Assembly: GCF_021647475.1 (NCBI RefSeq)
Contig: NZ_JAKIUR010000052.1
Span: forward strand, 1-19,311
Source of the DNA: Lutibacter sp.
GTDB taxonomy: Bacteria > Bacteroidota > Bacteroidia > Flavobacteriales > Flavobacteriaceae
Reading direction: 5' to 3'
DNA length: 19,311 nucleotides
Shown here one piece after another: positions 1-8,180 of this stretch. Numbering within the stretch: the stretch's first letter is position 1; each line of letters starts with the position of its first letter. The notes under the pieces were generated by a model. It ran no database searches and was not told the DNA's origin. It worked only from the letters and a program-made list of their open reading frames with translations. Both the position numbers and the translations under genes were made by a program.

Positions 1-1294
1 TTGCCGTAACCGTAACGGTATAATCTCCCGGACTGGTAAAAATATGTGTTGGTACTATAGCTGTTGAAGTGTTATTTACACCAGAAGCTGCATCTCCAAA
101 ATCCCAAACTACTGAATCTACAGTATCCGTTAACGTAAATTGAGTGGTGTCTCCATAACATAGATTATTAAAATTAAATGATGTATTAAAAAAAGATTGT
201 ATAAAAGGAGGAAGACCCAATTTAGAATATCTGCCATCTAAAGAAATTGTTTCTACATCATAATTACAGCCAACACCTACTACATTAGGTTTGTTAATTA
301 CATCTAAAAAATCTAAATAGTTTGCAATATATATTTTACCATCTATCGCTAATTGTAACACTCCATAAACTTTAGTGTTATCTGGACCTGCTAGCTCAAT
401 TTTTGAGTTTATAATATCAGTTGTTGAACTTAAATTCAAATTATATTGAAATACTCCATCATAAAAATCACTTACATATAAAACTTTACTATTAGGCGAA
501 AATTCAATTCCGTAGGTATGTGAATATTCTGAATAGTTAATAAGTGTAATTGGATTTGACACCTTTCCAGAAGTAGCATTAAAATCAAATAATTGAACTT
601 CAAATTCTAATCTAGCAACTGCTAATTTTGTTCCATCAGGTGAAATTTTAATATCTCCTATTGCTCTTGAATTATCAGGAGTTCCTCCTATTACTATAGA
701 TCCAACTGCACTAATAACAGGAGTTAAATTAACTCCTGTATTTGTAATTTTATATGATATAAATTCATTGCTAGCCCACTTATGGCTAACTAGCCAATAC
801 TCATTAGATATGGGGTTTTTAATTGCTGTTAGTTTTTCTGTGACAGGCGTTTCTAATATTATATTTTTATTAGTTGTAATTCCTCCAAGCCCACCATTTA
901 AAGTCATATCAACTTCAGAATATTGAAGCCCTTTTGCACCTGCTTGAAAATCAACAGTAAAAATATAATATATATCAGAATTATTAGGTTTAGGTATAAT
1001 AAGAGCTGAATTTGTACTTGTATCATTTCCATTTAGTCCTGTTCCATTTAGCATAATAGTATGGTTACGGTTGTAAACCACAATACCATTAGTGTAAAAC
1101 AACAAATTTCCATTCTTATCCGAAATTGTAGCACAACCTTCTTCTGTATCTAGTTTGCCATTGGTTAAAGCAACTGGGACTCCACTATTAAAATCTAGCC
1201 CTGCATTTTCTCCAAAATACCAGATATTGGCTTCTTTTTGGGAATACATAAAAGTTGTGCATAGAATTAAAGTAGCAATTAAAATCTTTTTCAA
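1..1294 (-). CDS. Secreted propeller-like/PKD-domain surface protein, N-terminal part (runs off the left edge)
   Basis: Reading the minus strand from 1294 gives an open frame of 431 codons to the window edge. It begins with a signal peptide (MKKILIATLILCTTFMYSQ), then a region with EANIWYFGENAGLDF, LLFYTNG and repeated strands such as ISPDGTKLAVAR and EFSPNSKVLYVSD, which look like blades of a beta-propeller. The last part seen is a PKD domain with VVWDFGD and GDYTVTVTA. This order is common in large secreted flavobacterial proteins that end in a type IX secretion sorting domain; that C-terminus lies outside the window, so secretion by that route is inference. The start is uncertain: no ATG precedes the signal peptide in frame, and TTG at 1294-1292 (or ATT two codons earlier) fits best. 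The GGAG at about 1312 is somewhat far upstream. Substrate or ligand cannot be told. Confidence 0.82.
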   Translation of the reverse strand, partial: MKKILIATLILCTTFMYSQKEANIWYFGENAGLDFNSGVPVALTNGKLDTEEGCATISDKNGNLLFYTNGIVVYNRNHTIMLNGTGLNGNDTSTNSALIIPKPNNSDIYYIFTVDFQAGAKGLQYSEVDMTLNGGLGGITTNKNIILETPVTEKLTAIKNPISNEYWLVSHKWASNEFISYKITNTGVNLTPVISAVGSIVIGGTPDNSRAIGDIKISPDGTKLAVARLEFEVQLFDFNATSGKVSNPITLINYSEYSHTYGIEFSPNSKVLYVSDFYDGVFQYNLNLSSTTDIINSKIELAGPDNTKVYGVLQLAIDGKIYIANYLDFLDVINKPNVVGVGCNYDVETISLDGRYSKLGLPPFIQSFFNTSFNFNNLCYGDTTQFTLTDTVDSVVWDFGDAASGVNNTSTAIVPTHIFTSPGDYTVTVTA

Positions 1295-1429
1295 AATTAT
1301 TTTTTTAAACTCCTGTAAAAATAGTTAAAATGAAATAAATGACAAATTATAATTCTTTTAGTTTCTTTGGCGTATAATAAACTCTGAATAAAAATATTAA
1401 CTATAATCTACAGTGTGATTTTTTTGTTT

Positions 1430-2857
1430 TTATTCAACCACCAAAGTATCAAGTTTTAACCTAATTTTTAACCAATTTTTTAGTTGAAGTTTTTGTTGAT
1501 TTTTGTTAGTAATAGAATCGTACCATTTGGTTTTAAAAACGGTAATAGTATCAATTTTATTAAAATTAGTTTCTACTTGTTTAGCGTAACTTAAATGCGA
1601 TAAACCATTGTAATTTATTTTGGCTTCTTTGCTGATTTGTAAAAATGGAATTTGATGATTGTAATAATTAGTTAATTCTGTTTCTAAAACATTTATTTTA
1701 GCATTTTTTTCTTTTATGGTTTTATCTCTAGATGATATTAATTTATGATTTTGTAAGTATAAATCGGTTAAATTTCTGACTTCATTTCGTAAATCAGAAT
1801 CATCTTGACCTTGCTGAATAATTAGTTGTGTATTTTTTAAACCATAATCTGGTAATTTCGTTTTCCAGTTCGCTATTTTTTCATTAGATAATTTAGTTCC
1901 ATACACCACTAATTTTATACTTCTATTTTTATAATTAATATTTTCGTCAATTTCATCAATAATACTAATACCACTTTTTTTAATAGCTTCAATTAAATTT
2001 TGTGCTGATTGTTTAAACTGATTTTGATTAAATAAATTTATAAACAAGTAAATGCTTGCGGTAAAAATTAAAAGAGCAACAAAAGAAGCTAACCGTGCAA
2101 TTCTTTTTCTTTTACTAGAATTGATATACTTAAGCATTGGAAAACGTAAATATTTTACAATTACAAAAGTGGCTAAAGCGATGAAAATGGTGTTGATAAT
2201 AAATAAAAATAATGCACCACCAAAGTAAGCTAAATTCCAAGTTGCTAATCCATAACCAGCGGTGCAAAGAGGAGGCATTAAAGCCGTGGCAATTGCAACA
2301 CCTGCAACAGTATTTGTCTGTTTGCTTCTTCTACTTAAAGCCACAATTAATGCTAATCCACCAGCTATAGCAATAAAAACATCTCGTACATCAGGTGCTG
2401 TTCGTGCTAAAATTTCTGGAGTTTCATTCCTAAATATTGGAATTAAAAAAAACAAAAAGGAAGTGCCAATGCTCAATCCCATCATAACGCCTAAATTGAT
2501 TAATGAGCGTTTTAAAGTATCAATATCATTAATGCCAATAGATAAGCCAATACCTAAAATTGGACCCATTAAAGGCGAAATAAGCATTGCCCCAATAACT
2601 ACTGCGGTAGAACTTATGTTAAGTCCAATAGAAGCTATTAAAATAGAAAAAACAAGTACCCAAGCGGTATGACCTTTAATTGAAATATTGTTTTTGATAT
2701 CTTCAATGGTGCCTTTTTTATCGGTGCCATGCCTAATATCTAACAAATTATAGAAAAAATCTTTTATTACTATCCAAACAGTTTTAAATTCAGTATTTGA
2801 ATTTGAGTTGTTTTCTGTTTCGTTTTCTTGAGTTGATAGTTCTTTTTTGATTTCCAT
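1430..2857 (-). CDS. DUF389 family integral membrane protein with soluble C-terminal extension
   Basis: A 475-residue protein of the uncharacterised DUF389 hydrophobic family. After a polar N-terminus (1-60) come about six or seven membrane segments between roughly residues 64 and 276. They carry the family's glycine/proline-rich signature GAMLISPLMGPI (89-100) and a second conserved stretch TALMPPLCTAG (191-201). Residues 281-475 are predicted to be soluble and charged, with a probable coiled coil around 370-400 and no membrane segment; I do not recognise a domain there. Membrane location is clear, the transported or sensed substrate is not known for the family. It is the last gene of the five-gene minus-strand run, 14 bp after manC, so it is probably cotranscribed. 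No clear hairpin terminator follows it before the next gene on the same strand. Start at 2857 is supported by the short gap to manC. Confidence 0.88.
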   Translation of the reverse strand: MEIKKELSTQENETENNSNSNTEFKTVWIVIKDFFYNLLDIRHGTDKKGTIEDIKNNISIKGHTAWVLVFSILIASIGLNISSTAVVIGAMLISPLMGPILGIGLSIGINDIDTLKRSLINLGVMMGLSIGTSFLFFLIPIFRNETPEILARTAPDVRDVFIAIAGGLALIVALSRRSKQTNTVAGVAIATALMPPLCTAGYGLATWNLAYFGGALFLFIINTIFIALATFVIVKYLRFPMLKYINSSKRKRIARLASFVALLIFTASIYLFINLFNQNQFKQSAQNLIEAIKKSGISIIDEIDENINYKNRSIKLVVYGTKLSNEKIANWKTKLPDYGLKNTQLIIQQGQDDSDLRNEVRNLTDLYLQNHKLISSRDKTIKEKNAKINVLETELTNYYNHQIPFLQISKEAKINYNGLSHLSYAKQVETNFNKIDTITVFKTKWYDSITNKNQQKLQLKNWLKIRLKLDTLVVE

Positions 2858-2871
2858 AGCATTGCTTTTAA

Positions 2872-3954
2872 TTAAACAAAATTATCTCCAAATTTACTTT
2901 TTACATCTTTTGTGATTTCTTTAATTTCTTGCTCACTACTTTTCGGACAAATAAGTAGAACATCTTCTTTTTCAACTACAATAAAATCTTTTAATCCTTG
3001 TATCACTACTTTTTTGCCAGATTGTGTGGTTATCATATTATTGTTAGCATCTCTATAGATTATTTCTCCTCCAATACTAGCATTTTGTTGATTATCTTTT
3101 GGTAATTTGGCGTATAATGATCCCCAAGTTCCTAAATCATTCCAACCAAAATCTACAGGTAAAACAAATACATTTGTTGCTTTTTCCATGATACCAAAAT
3201 CTATAGAAATATTTTCAGATTTTTCATAATTGGTTTTAATAAATTTTTTTTCTGAAGAAGTGTTATAACTACTATTTCCTTCCGAAAAAAGTGCATACAT
3301 TTCAGGTAAATGAGTTTGAAAAGATTTTAAAATACTTTTTGCACTCCAAACAAATATACCTGCATTCCATAAGTAATTTCCTTTGGATATAAACTTTTTT
3401 GCAGTTTCTAAATTAGGTTTTTCTGTAAAATTTTGAACTTCTTTTATTTCATTTTCAGCATAATTGAATTGAATATAACCATAACCTGTATTTGGTGAAT
3501 CTGGTGAAATTCCTAAAGTAAATAAAGCATCTTTTTTTTGACAGAATTCAAAAGCAGTTTCAACATTATTTAAAAATTCGTTTTCATTTTCAATCCAATG
3601 ATCAGAAGGTGCAACAATCATTACTGCATCAGGGTTTTCTTTATAAATTTTTAATGCACTTAACAAAATACAAGGTGCTGTATTTCGCATGGCTGGTTCT
3701 AAAACCAGTTGATTGGTTTTGACTTTTGGAAGTTGTTGTTGAACTAAATCAGCGTAATTTTCATTGGTGGCAATTAATATATTTTCTGCAGGAATTAAAT
3801 CTTCAAACCGTTGAAATGTTTGCTGAATTAAGGTGCTGCCTTTACCTAACATATCGTGAAATTGTTTTGGTAATTTTTTAGTGCTAATAGGCCAAAAACG
3901 TGATCCAACACCACCAGCCATAATAACTGCGTAATAATTTTTATTAATTTTCAT
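2872..3954 (-). CDS. manC: Mannose-1-phosphate guanylyltransferase
   Basis: Makes GDP-mannose from mannose 1-phosphate and GTP in the cytoplasm, the activated sugar for exopolysaccharide, glycoprotein and GDP-fucose/rhamnose synthesis. The nucleotide-binding signature GGVGSRFWP with K27/K30 downstream lies at residues 14-30. Other family motifs are LEPAMRNTAP (85-94), the metal-binding APSDH (115-119), FTEKP (176-180), LWNAGIF (195-201) and FGWNDLGTW (269-277). At 360 residues it is the single-domain form without the phosphomannose isomerase domain found in the roughly 470-residue bifunctional proteins. It starts 3 bp after the SprT-like gene and is followed by the DUF389 gene after 14 bp, so translation is probably coupled through the run. 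No other sugar-nucleotide gene is visible nearby. Function is well supported by motifs. Confidence 0.94.
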   Translation of the reverse strand: MKINKNYYAVIMAGGVGSRFWPISTKKLPKQFHDMLGKGSTLIQQTFQRFEDLIPAENILIATNENYADLVQQQLPKVKTNQLVLEPAMRNTAPCILLSALKIYKENPDAVMIVAPSDHWIENENEFLNNVETAFEFCQKKDALFTLGISPDSPNTGYGYIQFNYAENEIKEVQNFTEKPNLETAKKFISKGNYLWNAGIFVWSAKSILKSFQTHLPEMYALFSEGNSSYNTSSEKKFIKTNYEKSENISIDFGIMEKATNVFVLPVDFGWNDLGTWGSLYAKLPKDNQQNASIGGEIIYRDANNNMITTQSGKKVVIQGLKDFIVVEKEDVLLICPKSSEQEIKEITKDVKSKFGDNFV

Positions 3955-3957
3955 TTT

Positions 3958-4542
3958 TTATAATGTAATTTCGGCATTTTGATTGAATAAATATACTTTT
4001 TTTGAAGTAATTTCAACACATTCAAATCGAGTTCTTCTTTTTATTCCTTTTTTATATTCTTTATTTTTAAAAGTAAAAAGACTTCCTTCAGGTATTTCAA
4101 ATATAAAATTTTTGTTAGTTGGTATGTTATATTTATTGAGCTGAAAAGTTAGATTTACATCTGCACCTGTACTTGCTTTTGGGTTTTTTAAATAGTTGGC
4201 AAGATAAGGAAGTAGCTTTATAGGAAAAATGTTTGGCTGTAAAAAAGGCAACATTAAATGTTGAAAATTTTGTTTCCATTCCTTTCCGTGTGGTTTTACC
4301 ATTTTATATTGCTGATGGGTAATAAAATGAGCTATTTCGTGGATGAGTGTAAGTAAAAATTGATATTTATTTAAACTGTTATTAATAGTTATTTGCATCA
4401 ATCCATTTTTATTTTTTCTAAAATCGCCGTGTTTAGTAGTCCGTTTATTTACAATTTTTATGGTAATCGGATTTTTTTTAAGCAATTCATCAACTAAAGG
4501 AATAGCATCTTCTGGAATATATTTTTCTAAATGCTTGGTCAT
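3958..4542 (-). CDS. SprT-like zinc metalloprotease domain protein
   Basis: A 194-residue protein of the SprT-like group. The zincin signature HEIAH is at residues 68-72 (H68 and H72 as zinc ligands, E69 as the catalytic base), and PHGKEW at 84-89 supplies the likely third ligand H85. In the wider family, which includes eukaryotic Spartan, members bind DNA and some digest DNA-protein crosslinks; for bacterial members the role is mostly unproven. The C-terminal zinc ribbon (paired CxxC) of many SprT proteins is absent; the only cysteine in the C-terminal part is in RFECVE, and the tail has FEIPEG and LFNQNAEI instead. It sits 3 bp after the SDR gene and 3 bp before manC, so it belongs to the same transcript. 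No signal peptide, so cytoplasmic. Protease activity is inferred from the intact motif. Confidence 0.87.
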   Translation of the reverse strand: MTKHLEKYIPEDAIPLVDELLKKNPITIKIVNKRTTKHGDFRKNKNGLMQITINNSLNKYQFLLTLIHEIAHFITHQQYKMVKPHGKEWKQNFQHLMLPFLQPNIFPIKLLPYLANYLKNPKASTGADVNLTFQLNKYNIPTNKNFIFEIPEGSLFTFKNKEYKKGIKRRTRFECVEITSKKVYLFNQNAEITL

Positions 4543-4545
4543 AAA

Positions 4546-5226
4546 TTAAGGTGTTGTTGAAGAAACCTGTAATATTTTTCCGTTGTAAAACTGATTTCCT
4601 GTTAATGCAAAATTATAAATGTAATTTGCCATTTCTTTTGCAGAAACAGGTGCTTTATAATCAGGAAAAGCTTCTGCTAGCATTTCAGTTTGTACTGCAC
4701 CTAAAGCCAAAGCATTAAAAGAAATTTGTGCTTCTTTATATTCTTCGGCTAATACTTCGGTTAAAGTTATTAAAGCACCTTTTGAGGAACTATAAGCAGC
4801 TAAACCTGGAAATTTTACACTTCCTTGAATACCTCCAATACTACTGATATTAACTACATGACTTCCTTTTTTTAAAAATGGAATTAGCTGACGAGTTAAT
4901 GCTGCCACAGCAAAGACATTTACTTTATAGACTTCTAAAAAATTATTTGTAGTAAGTTTTTCAAAAGGTTTATTAATTAGTTTACCTGCATTATTAATTA
5001 CAATATCTACAGTTTTCCAATGATTAGTAATAAAATTGGTAATTTTTTTAAAATCAGATTCATTAGATAAATCAACTGAAAGGGTAGTGATATTTTTTAA
5101 AGAAAGTGAGCTTAACGTTTTGGTGTTGCGTGAAATAGCTAAAACATTATACTTGTTTTTAGCAAATAGTTTTGCTAGTTCAAATCCAATTCCTCGGCTT
5201 GTTCCGGTAATTATAACATTTTTCAT
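4546..5226 (-). CDS. Short-chain dehydrogenase/reductase (SDR) family oxidoreductase
   Basis: A 226-residue classical SDR. The Rossmann dinucleotide motif TGTSRGIG is at residues 7-14, followed by an R/K-rich loop (SRN at 32-34) that suggests NADP(H) use. NNAG lies at 78-81, the catalytic serine is S129 (NISS), and the YxxxK pair is Y145/K149. The protein is somewhat shorter than the usual 240-260 residues, mainly in the C-terminal substrate loop. The substrate cannot be read from the sequence. Its ATG overlaps the stop of the upstream lipoprotein gene by one base (TAATG on the minus strand), and it is followed by the SprT-like gene after 3 bp, so it is almost certainly translated from the same messenger. 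Cytoplasmic. Confidence 0.92.
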   Translation of the reverse strand: MKNVIITGTSRGIGFELAKLFAKNKYNVLAISRNTKTLSSLSLKNITTLSVDLSNESDFKKITNFITNHWKTVDIVINNAGKLINKPFEKLTTNNFLEVYKVNVFAVAALTRQLIPFLKKGSHVVNISSIGGIQGSVKFPGLAAYSSSKGALITLTEVLAEEYKEAQISFNALALGAVQTEMLAEAFPDYKAPVSAKEMANYIYNFALTGNQFYNGKILQVSSTTP

Positions 5227-6740
5227 TAGTTGAAAGTTATGTGTTGATAAGCACCAATATCAGCAGGTAAAGTTCTGGAAATTCCTAAAATATCAAAAGG
5301 AACATTTAAACTTCCTTGAGTTTCGGCTTTTTGAATTCCATCAGAATTTTCACCAATAATTAGTTCATTGTTATTCGGATTTTTAAAATCTGAAATGCCA
5401 TTTAAAATATTGTTTGTATAAAAATTGGTATCTTCAAAATTATATTCGGTTATAGCTGCATAACTATTATTAAAATCATCAAAACGTAATACATTATTTT
5501 TAAAGGAATAATTAAAGTCAGCACCTTCCGCTTTATCTAAAATAAATTCAATATTGTTGTTGCCGTCAATGATGCAATTGGTAAAATTGGCAGCTTGTAA
5601 ATTTCTAGGTTCAATTACCTCAGCTCCATCTTTTATGTAGGTGAAATAATTATTAACTAAAACACTTGGAAACTGACGTAAACTTTGATTCCAGAAATTA
5701 GCAAATGTTGAATGTACAAAATTATAAGTTCCACCAACGGTGCAAGCTAGTGATGATTGTCCGCTATTGTTAATTACTAAATTTTCACCGTAAATATTAG
5801 TTTCTCTACCTAAAATTCCAAAATTAGTGTTATTATAAATTTGAGTATTTTTAATGGTTAATGTTGGTGAAGTATTGCCAATAGAATCTATAATAATTCC
5901 TGCGGAAGCATTTTTAATAATCGTATTATTTATCATATTATTTTTGCTTCCTGCACGCAACCAAATAGTTCCCCATTGTCCGGGTACATTGCTAAACTCA
6001 GGTTCTAATCTGTCTCCTTCAACGGTAATAGTATTATCAAGTTCACCATTCATAATTAAAGTAGCATTTTTATCAATAATTAATCCTGAATTAGAATGAA
6101 AATGGATTTTAGCCCCAGCATCAACAGTTAGTGTTTTACCATTTGGAACGGCACAATAACCATAAATTACATAAGGTTTTTCATTGGTAAAGGTAGTGTT
6201 ATCGTTTAAGTAAAATCCGTTTACTTTTAGCTCGTTTCCATCAGCATCAATTCCAATTTTTATGGTTTCAATAAGTCCGTTTAAATCTTTAGAAGGATAT
6301 AAAAAATTTGCATCTTGTACTAAGGTAACCAATTTTACATCTTGTAAATTATCACCACTGTCAAAAACAATGGCATCGGTATAAATAGGATTGGTAACTT
6401 GATTTACATCAATGGTTGTTTCTATAAAAATATACATGCTGTCTTTCGCTAAAATTTCTACATTTTGAAACTGTTTACCAGGAATTCCATCAACATTTAA
6501 TCTGTAAAATGAATTTTCTCCTTTTTCTAATTTTATGGTTGGTATAGAAATGGCATGGTTACTTTTATTATATACTTTTAAGTTATAAGTACTTGAACCA
6601 ATATTGGTAAAAACAGTATCTAAATAAACGGTATCTTTAGAAAATATAAGGTTTCCACTACTTAATGCTGCTGAAAAATCTTTTCTGCAAGAAGTAAAAG
6701 CAATAAGGGATAAAATTGAAATAATTAAAATTTTACGCAT
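5226..6740 (-). CDS. Putative lipoprotein with right-handed parallel beta-helix repeats
   Basis: A 504-residue exported protein. The N-terminus is a lipoprotein signal (MRKILIISILSLIAFTSC), with the lipidated cysteine at C18. Residues 20-140 look like Ig-type beta strands (DTVFTNIGSSTYNLKVYN). From about 200 onward there are short repeating strands rich in N, G, I and T (for example NMINNTIIKNASAGIIID and TLTIKNTQIYNNTNFGILG), typical of right-handed parallel beta-helix (pectin-lyase-like) folds. The end has DIGAYQH, which I often associate with such proteins in Bacteroidota. No catalytic residues can be assigned, so a polysaccharide-binding or lyase role is only a possibility. It is the first gene of the five-gene minus-strand run. 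Upstream, TATATTTA around 6755 resembles a -7 element with one mismatch, but I see no good -33 box. Confidence 0.85.
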   Translation of the reverse strand: MRKILIISILSLIAFTSCRKDFSAALSSGNLIFSKDTVYLDTVFTNIGSSTYNLKVYNKSNHAISIPTIKLEKGENSFYRLNVDGIPGKQFQNVEILAKDSMYIFIETTIDVNQVTNPIYTDAIVFDSGDNLQDVKLVTLVQDANFLYPSKDLNGLIETIKIGIDADGNELKVNGFYLNDNTTFTNEKPYVIYGYCAVPNGKTLTVDAGAKIHFHSNSGLIIDKNATLIMNGELDNTITVEGDRLEPEFSNVPGQWGTIWLRAGSKNNMINNTIIKNASAGIIIDSIGNTSPTLTIKNTQIYNNTNFGILGRETNIYGENLVINNSGQSSLACTVGGTYNFVHSTFANFWNQSLRQFPSVLVNNYFTYIKDGAEVIEPRNLQAANFTNCIIDGNNNIEFILDKAEGADFNYSFKNNVLRFDDFNNSYAAITEYNFEDTNFYTNNILNGISDFKNPNNNELIIGENSDGIQKAETQGSLNVPFDILGISRTLPADIGAYQHITFN

Positions 6741-6878
6741 TTGGGATATTTTTGTAAATATAAAAAGATAAAATTAAGATAGATTAAAGAGCAGATATAA
6801 ATTTAAAGTTTCGTTCCAACATATATGTCTATTTTCTTTATTTTTTTATTGATTGTCCGTAATTAATCATAAAATGTT

Positions 6879-6987
6879 CGTCGCCCTGAACTTGTTTCAG
6901 GGTCTCATCAATATAAATCGGTGATTAGTAAAAACTATGAGATGCTGAAACAAGCCCGCCTGCTACTGAAACAAGTTCAGCATGACG
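6879..6987. repeat. Intergenic imperfect inverted repeat with one enlarged arm
   Basis: The left arm (6879-6908, 30 nt) contains CCTGAACTTGTTTCAGG. The right arm (6937-6987, 51 nt) is its reverse complement with five mismatches and an extra 21 nt at 6955-6975. The core CTGAAACAAG occurs twice in the right arm (6945-6954 and 6966-6975), 21 nt apart, so the extra segment ends in a second copy of the core. From memory, TGAACTTGTTTCAG repeats are common between genes in flavobacterial genomes. Transcribed, it would fold into a strong hairpin and could end transcription of the cyclotransferase gene (minus strand), whose stop lies 36 nt away. The rest of 6741-7022 holds nothing else I can recognise. 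Confidence 0.8.
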
Positions 6988-7022
6988 TATAAATATGAAA
7001 TATGATACAAAACGGATATACA

Positions 7023-8060
7023 TTATTCTTTTTTAATCAATTTAATTTCGTATAATTTACTCCAAAGTTTACCAGTAACAAAAAGCCGGTCATGTTCTTT
7101 ATCATAAGCAATACCATTTAAAACTTCATCAACATTATCAATAATTTGAACTTGTTCTATTCTGGTTTTTAAACTATTTAAATCAGCAACACCATCAACT
7201 TTTCCTGAAGTTGGATTAATAATTATTATAGAGTTTAATTGCCAGCGGTTGGCATAAATTTCACCATTAACGTATTCTAGTTCATTAAGTTCCTCAACTT
7301 TTTGTTTGTTGGTATAGATTTCAATATAACTTTGTTCAATCAGTGTTTTAGGATTTAAATACCAAATACGCTCTGTACCGTCAGATTTTATTAATTGTTT
7401 ACCATTATGCGTTAATCCCCAGCCTTCTCTACTTTTGGTGTATTTAAATTCACCCTCTCTTTTAAATGTTTTTAAATCATAAATAAATCCTTTGCCAGCT
7501 TGCCAGGTTAATTGATAAATTTTATTATTAAAGATAGTTATTCCTTCTCCAAAATATTGCTTATCTAAATCAACTTGTTGTAGTACTTTACCCGTTTTTA
7601 TATCCACTTTTCTAATAGATGAAGTTCCTTTTCTTCCAGTACTTTCATATAAATAACCATTATAATATTCTAAACCTTGCGTATAGGCTTTTGGATCATG
7701 AGGATAGGTGTTAATAATTTTATAAGTATAAAGAGTTGGAGCTGTATCCGCCATAAAATAAACAGATTTAGATACTTTTTTAGTTTTGTTTTCGTAAAAA
7801 ACAAGTGCCGTAATTGTATGTTTTCCTAATTTATATTTTGAAATAGGAATAGTTAAACTTGAGCTTTCTGATTTTAATTTTTTAGAATCTAATGAAAACT
7901 CGACAGAATCAATTTTTTTATCATTTTTTTCTGATAACGAAATAGTTAAACTTTGGTTAGATGGTATTTTTTTAGGTGTTTTTAAAACAAATTTATATTC
8001 ACTTTTACAAGATATTAGTAAAGCGAAGATAAATAAACTGAAAAATGACTTGTTTATCAT
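7023..8060 (-). CDS. Glutaminyl-peptide cyclotransferase (glutamine cyclotransferase family), lipoprotein
   Basis: Catalyses cyclisation of N-terminal glutamine to pyroglutamate in peptides and proteins. The 345-residue product starts with a lipoprotein signal (MINKSFFSLFIFALLISC, C18). Residues about 20-105 form an extra Ig-like beta domain, and about 110-345 the five-bladed propeller of the plant/bacterial-type glutamine cyclotransferase. Visible family motifs are YTQGLEYYNGYLYEST (126-141), GRKGTSSIRK (142-151), FGEGIT (170-175), YQLTWQ (182-187), EGWGLT (212-217) and, near the end, DRLFVTGKLW. Location should be periplasmic or outer-membrane anchored. In Bacteroidota many proteins exposed by signal-peptidase cleavage start with Gln (for example the SQ cleavage sites of two secreted proteins in this window), so a maturation role is plausible but inferred. 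It is divergent from rpmE2 and has its own promoter. Confidence 0.92.
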   Translation of the reverse strand: MINKSFFSLFIFALLISCKSEYKFVLKTPKKIPSNQSLTISLSEKNDKKIDSVEFSLDSKKLKSESSSLTIPISKYKLGKHTITALVFYENKTKKVSKSVYFMADTAPTLYTYKIINTYPHDPKAYTQGLEYYNGYLYESTGRKGTSSIRKVDIKTGKVLQQVDLDKQYFGEGITIFNNKIYQLTWQAGKGFIYDLKTFKREGEFKYTKSREGWGLTHNGKQLIKSDGTERIWYLNPKTLIEQSYIEIYTNKQKVEELNELEYVNGEIYANRWQLNSIIIINPTSGKVDGVADLNSLKTRIEQVQIIDNVDEVLNGIAYDKEHDRLFVTGKLWSKLYEIKLIKKE

Positions 8061-8111
8061 AATAACTAGATGAGTTTTTTTTAATTTTGTGTAAATAAAA
8101 TAAATTATTTG

Positions 8112-8141
8112 TTTGAAGTTTCAAAAATATAGTTAAATTTG
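8112..8141 (+). promoter_or_regulatory. Promoter of rpmE2 (Bacteroidota type)
   Basis: TTTG (8112-8115), 18 bp, then TAAATTTG (8134-8141), an exact match to TAnnTTTG. Transcription would start near 8148, giving a leader of about 30 nt before the ATG at 8181. It overlaps the opposite promoter of the cyclotransferase gene. Confidence 0.7.
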
Positions 8142-8151
8142 CAGTCTCAAA
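8122..8151 (-). promoter_or_regulatory. Promoter of the glutaminyl cyclotransferase gene (Bacteroidota type)
   Basis: Read on the minus strand: TTTG (8151-8148), 18 bp, then TATTTTTG (8129-8122), an exact match to TAnnTTTG. Transcription would start near 8115, about 55 nt before the ATG at 8060. Its span is interleaved with the plus-strand rpmE2 promoter, so polymerase should not be able to occupy both at once. Confidence 0.65.
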
Positions 8152-8180
8152 AATAAAAACAGAATTAAAACGAGTTTACG

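Noticed and set aside
2262..2672. A 136-residue plus-strand open frame
   Set aside because: It is antisense to the membrane segments of the DUF389 gene, has a low-complexity K/I/P product, and no family resemblance.
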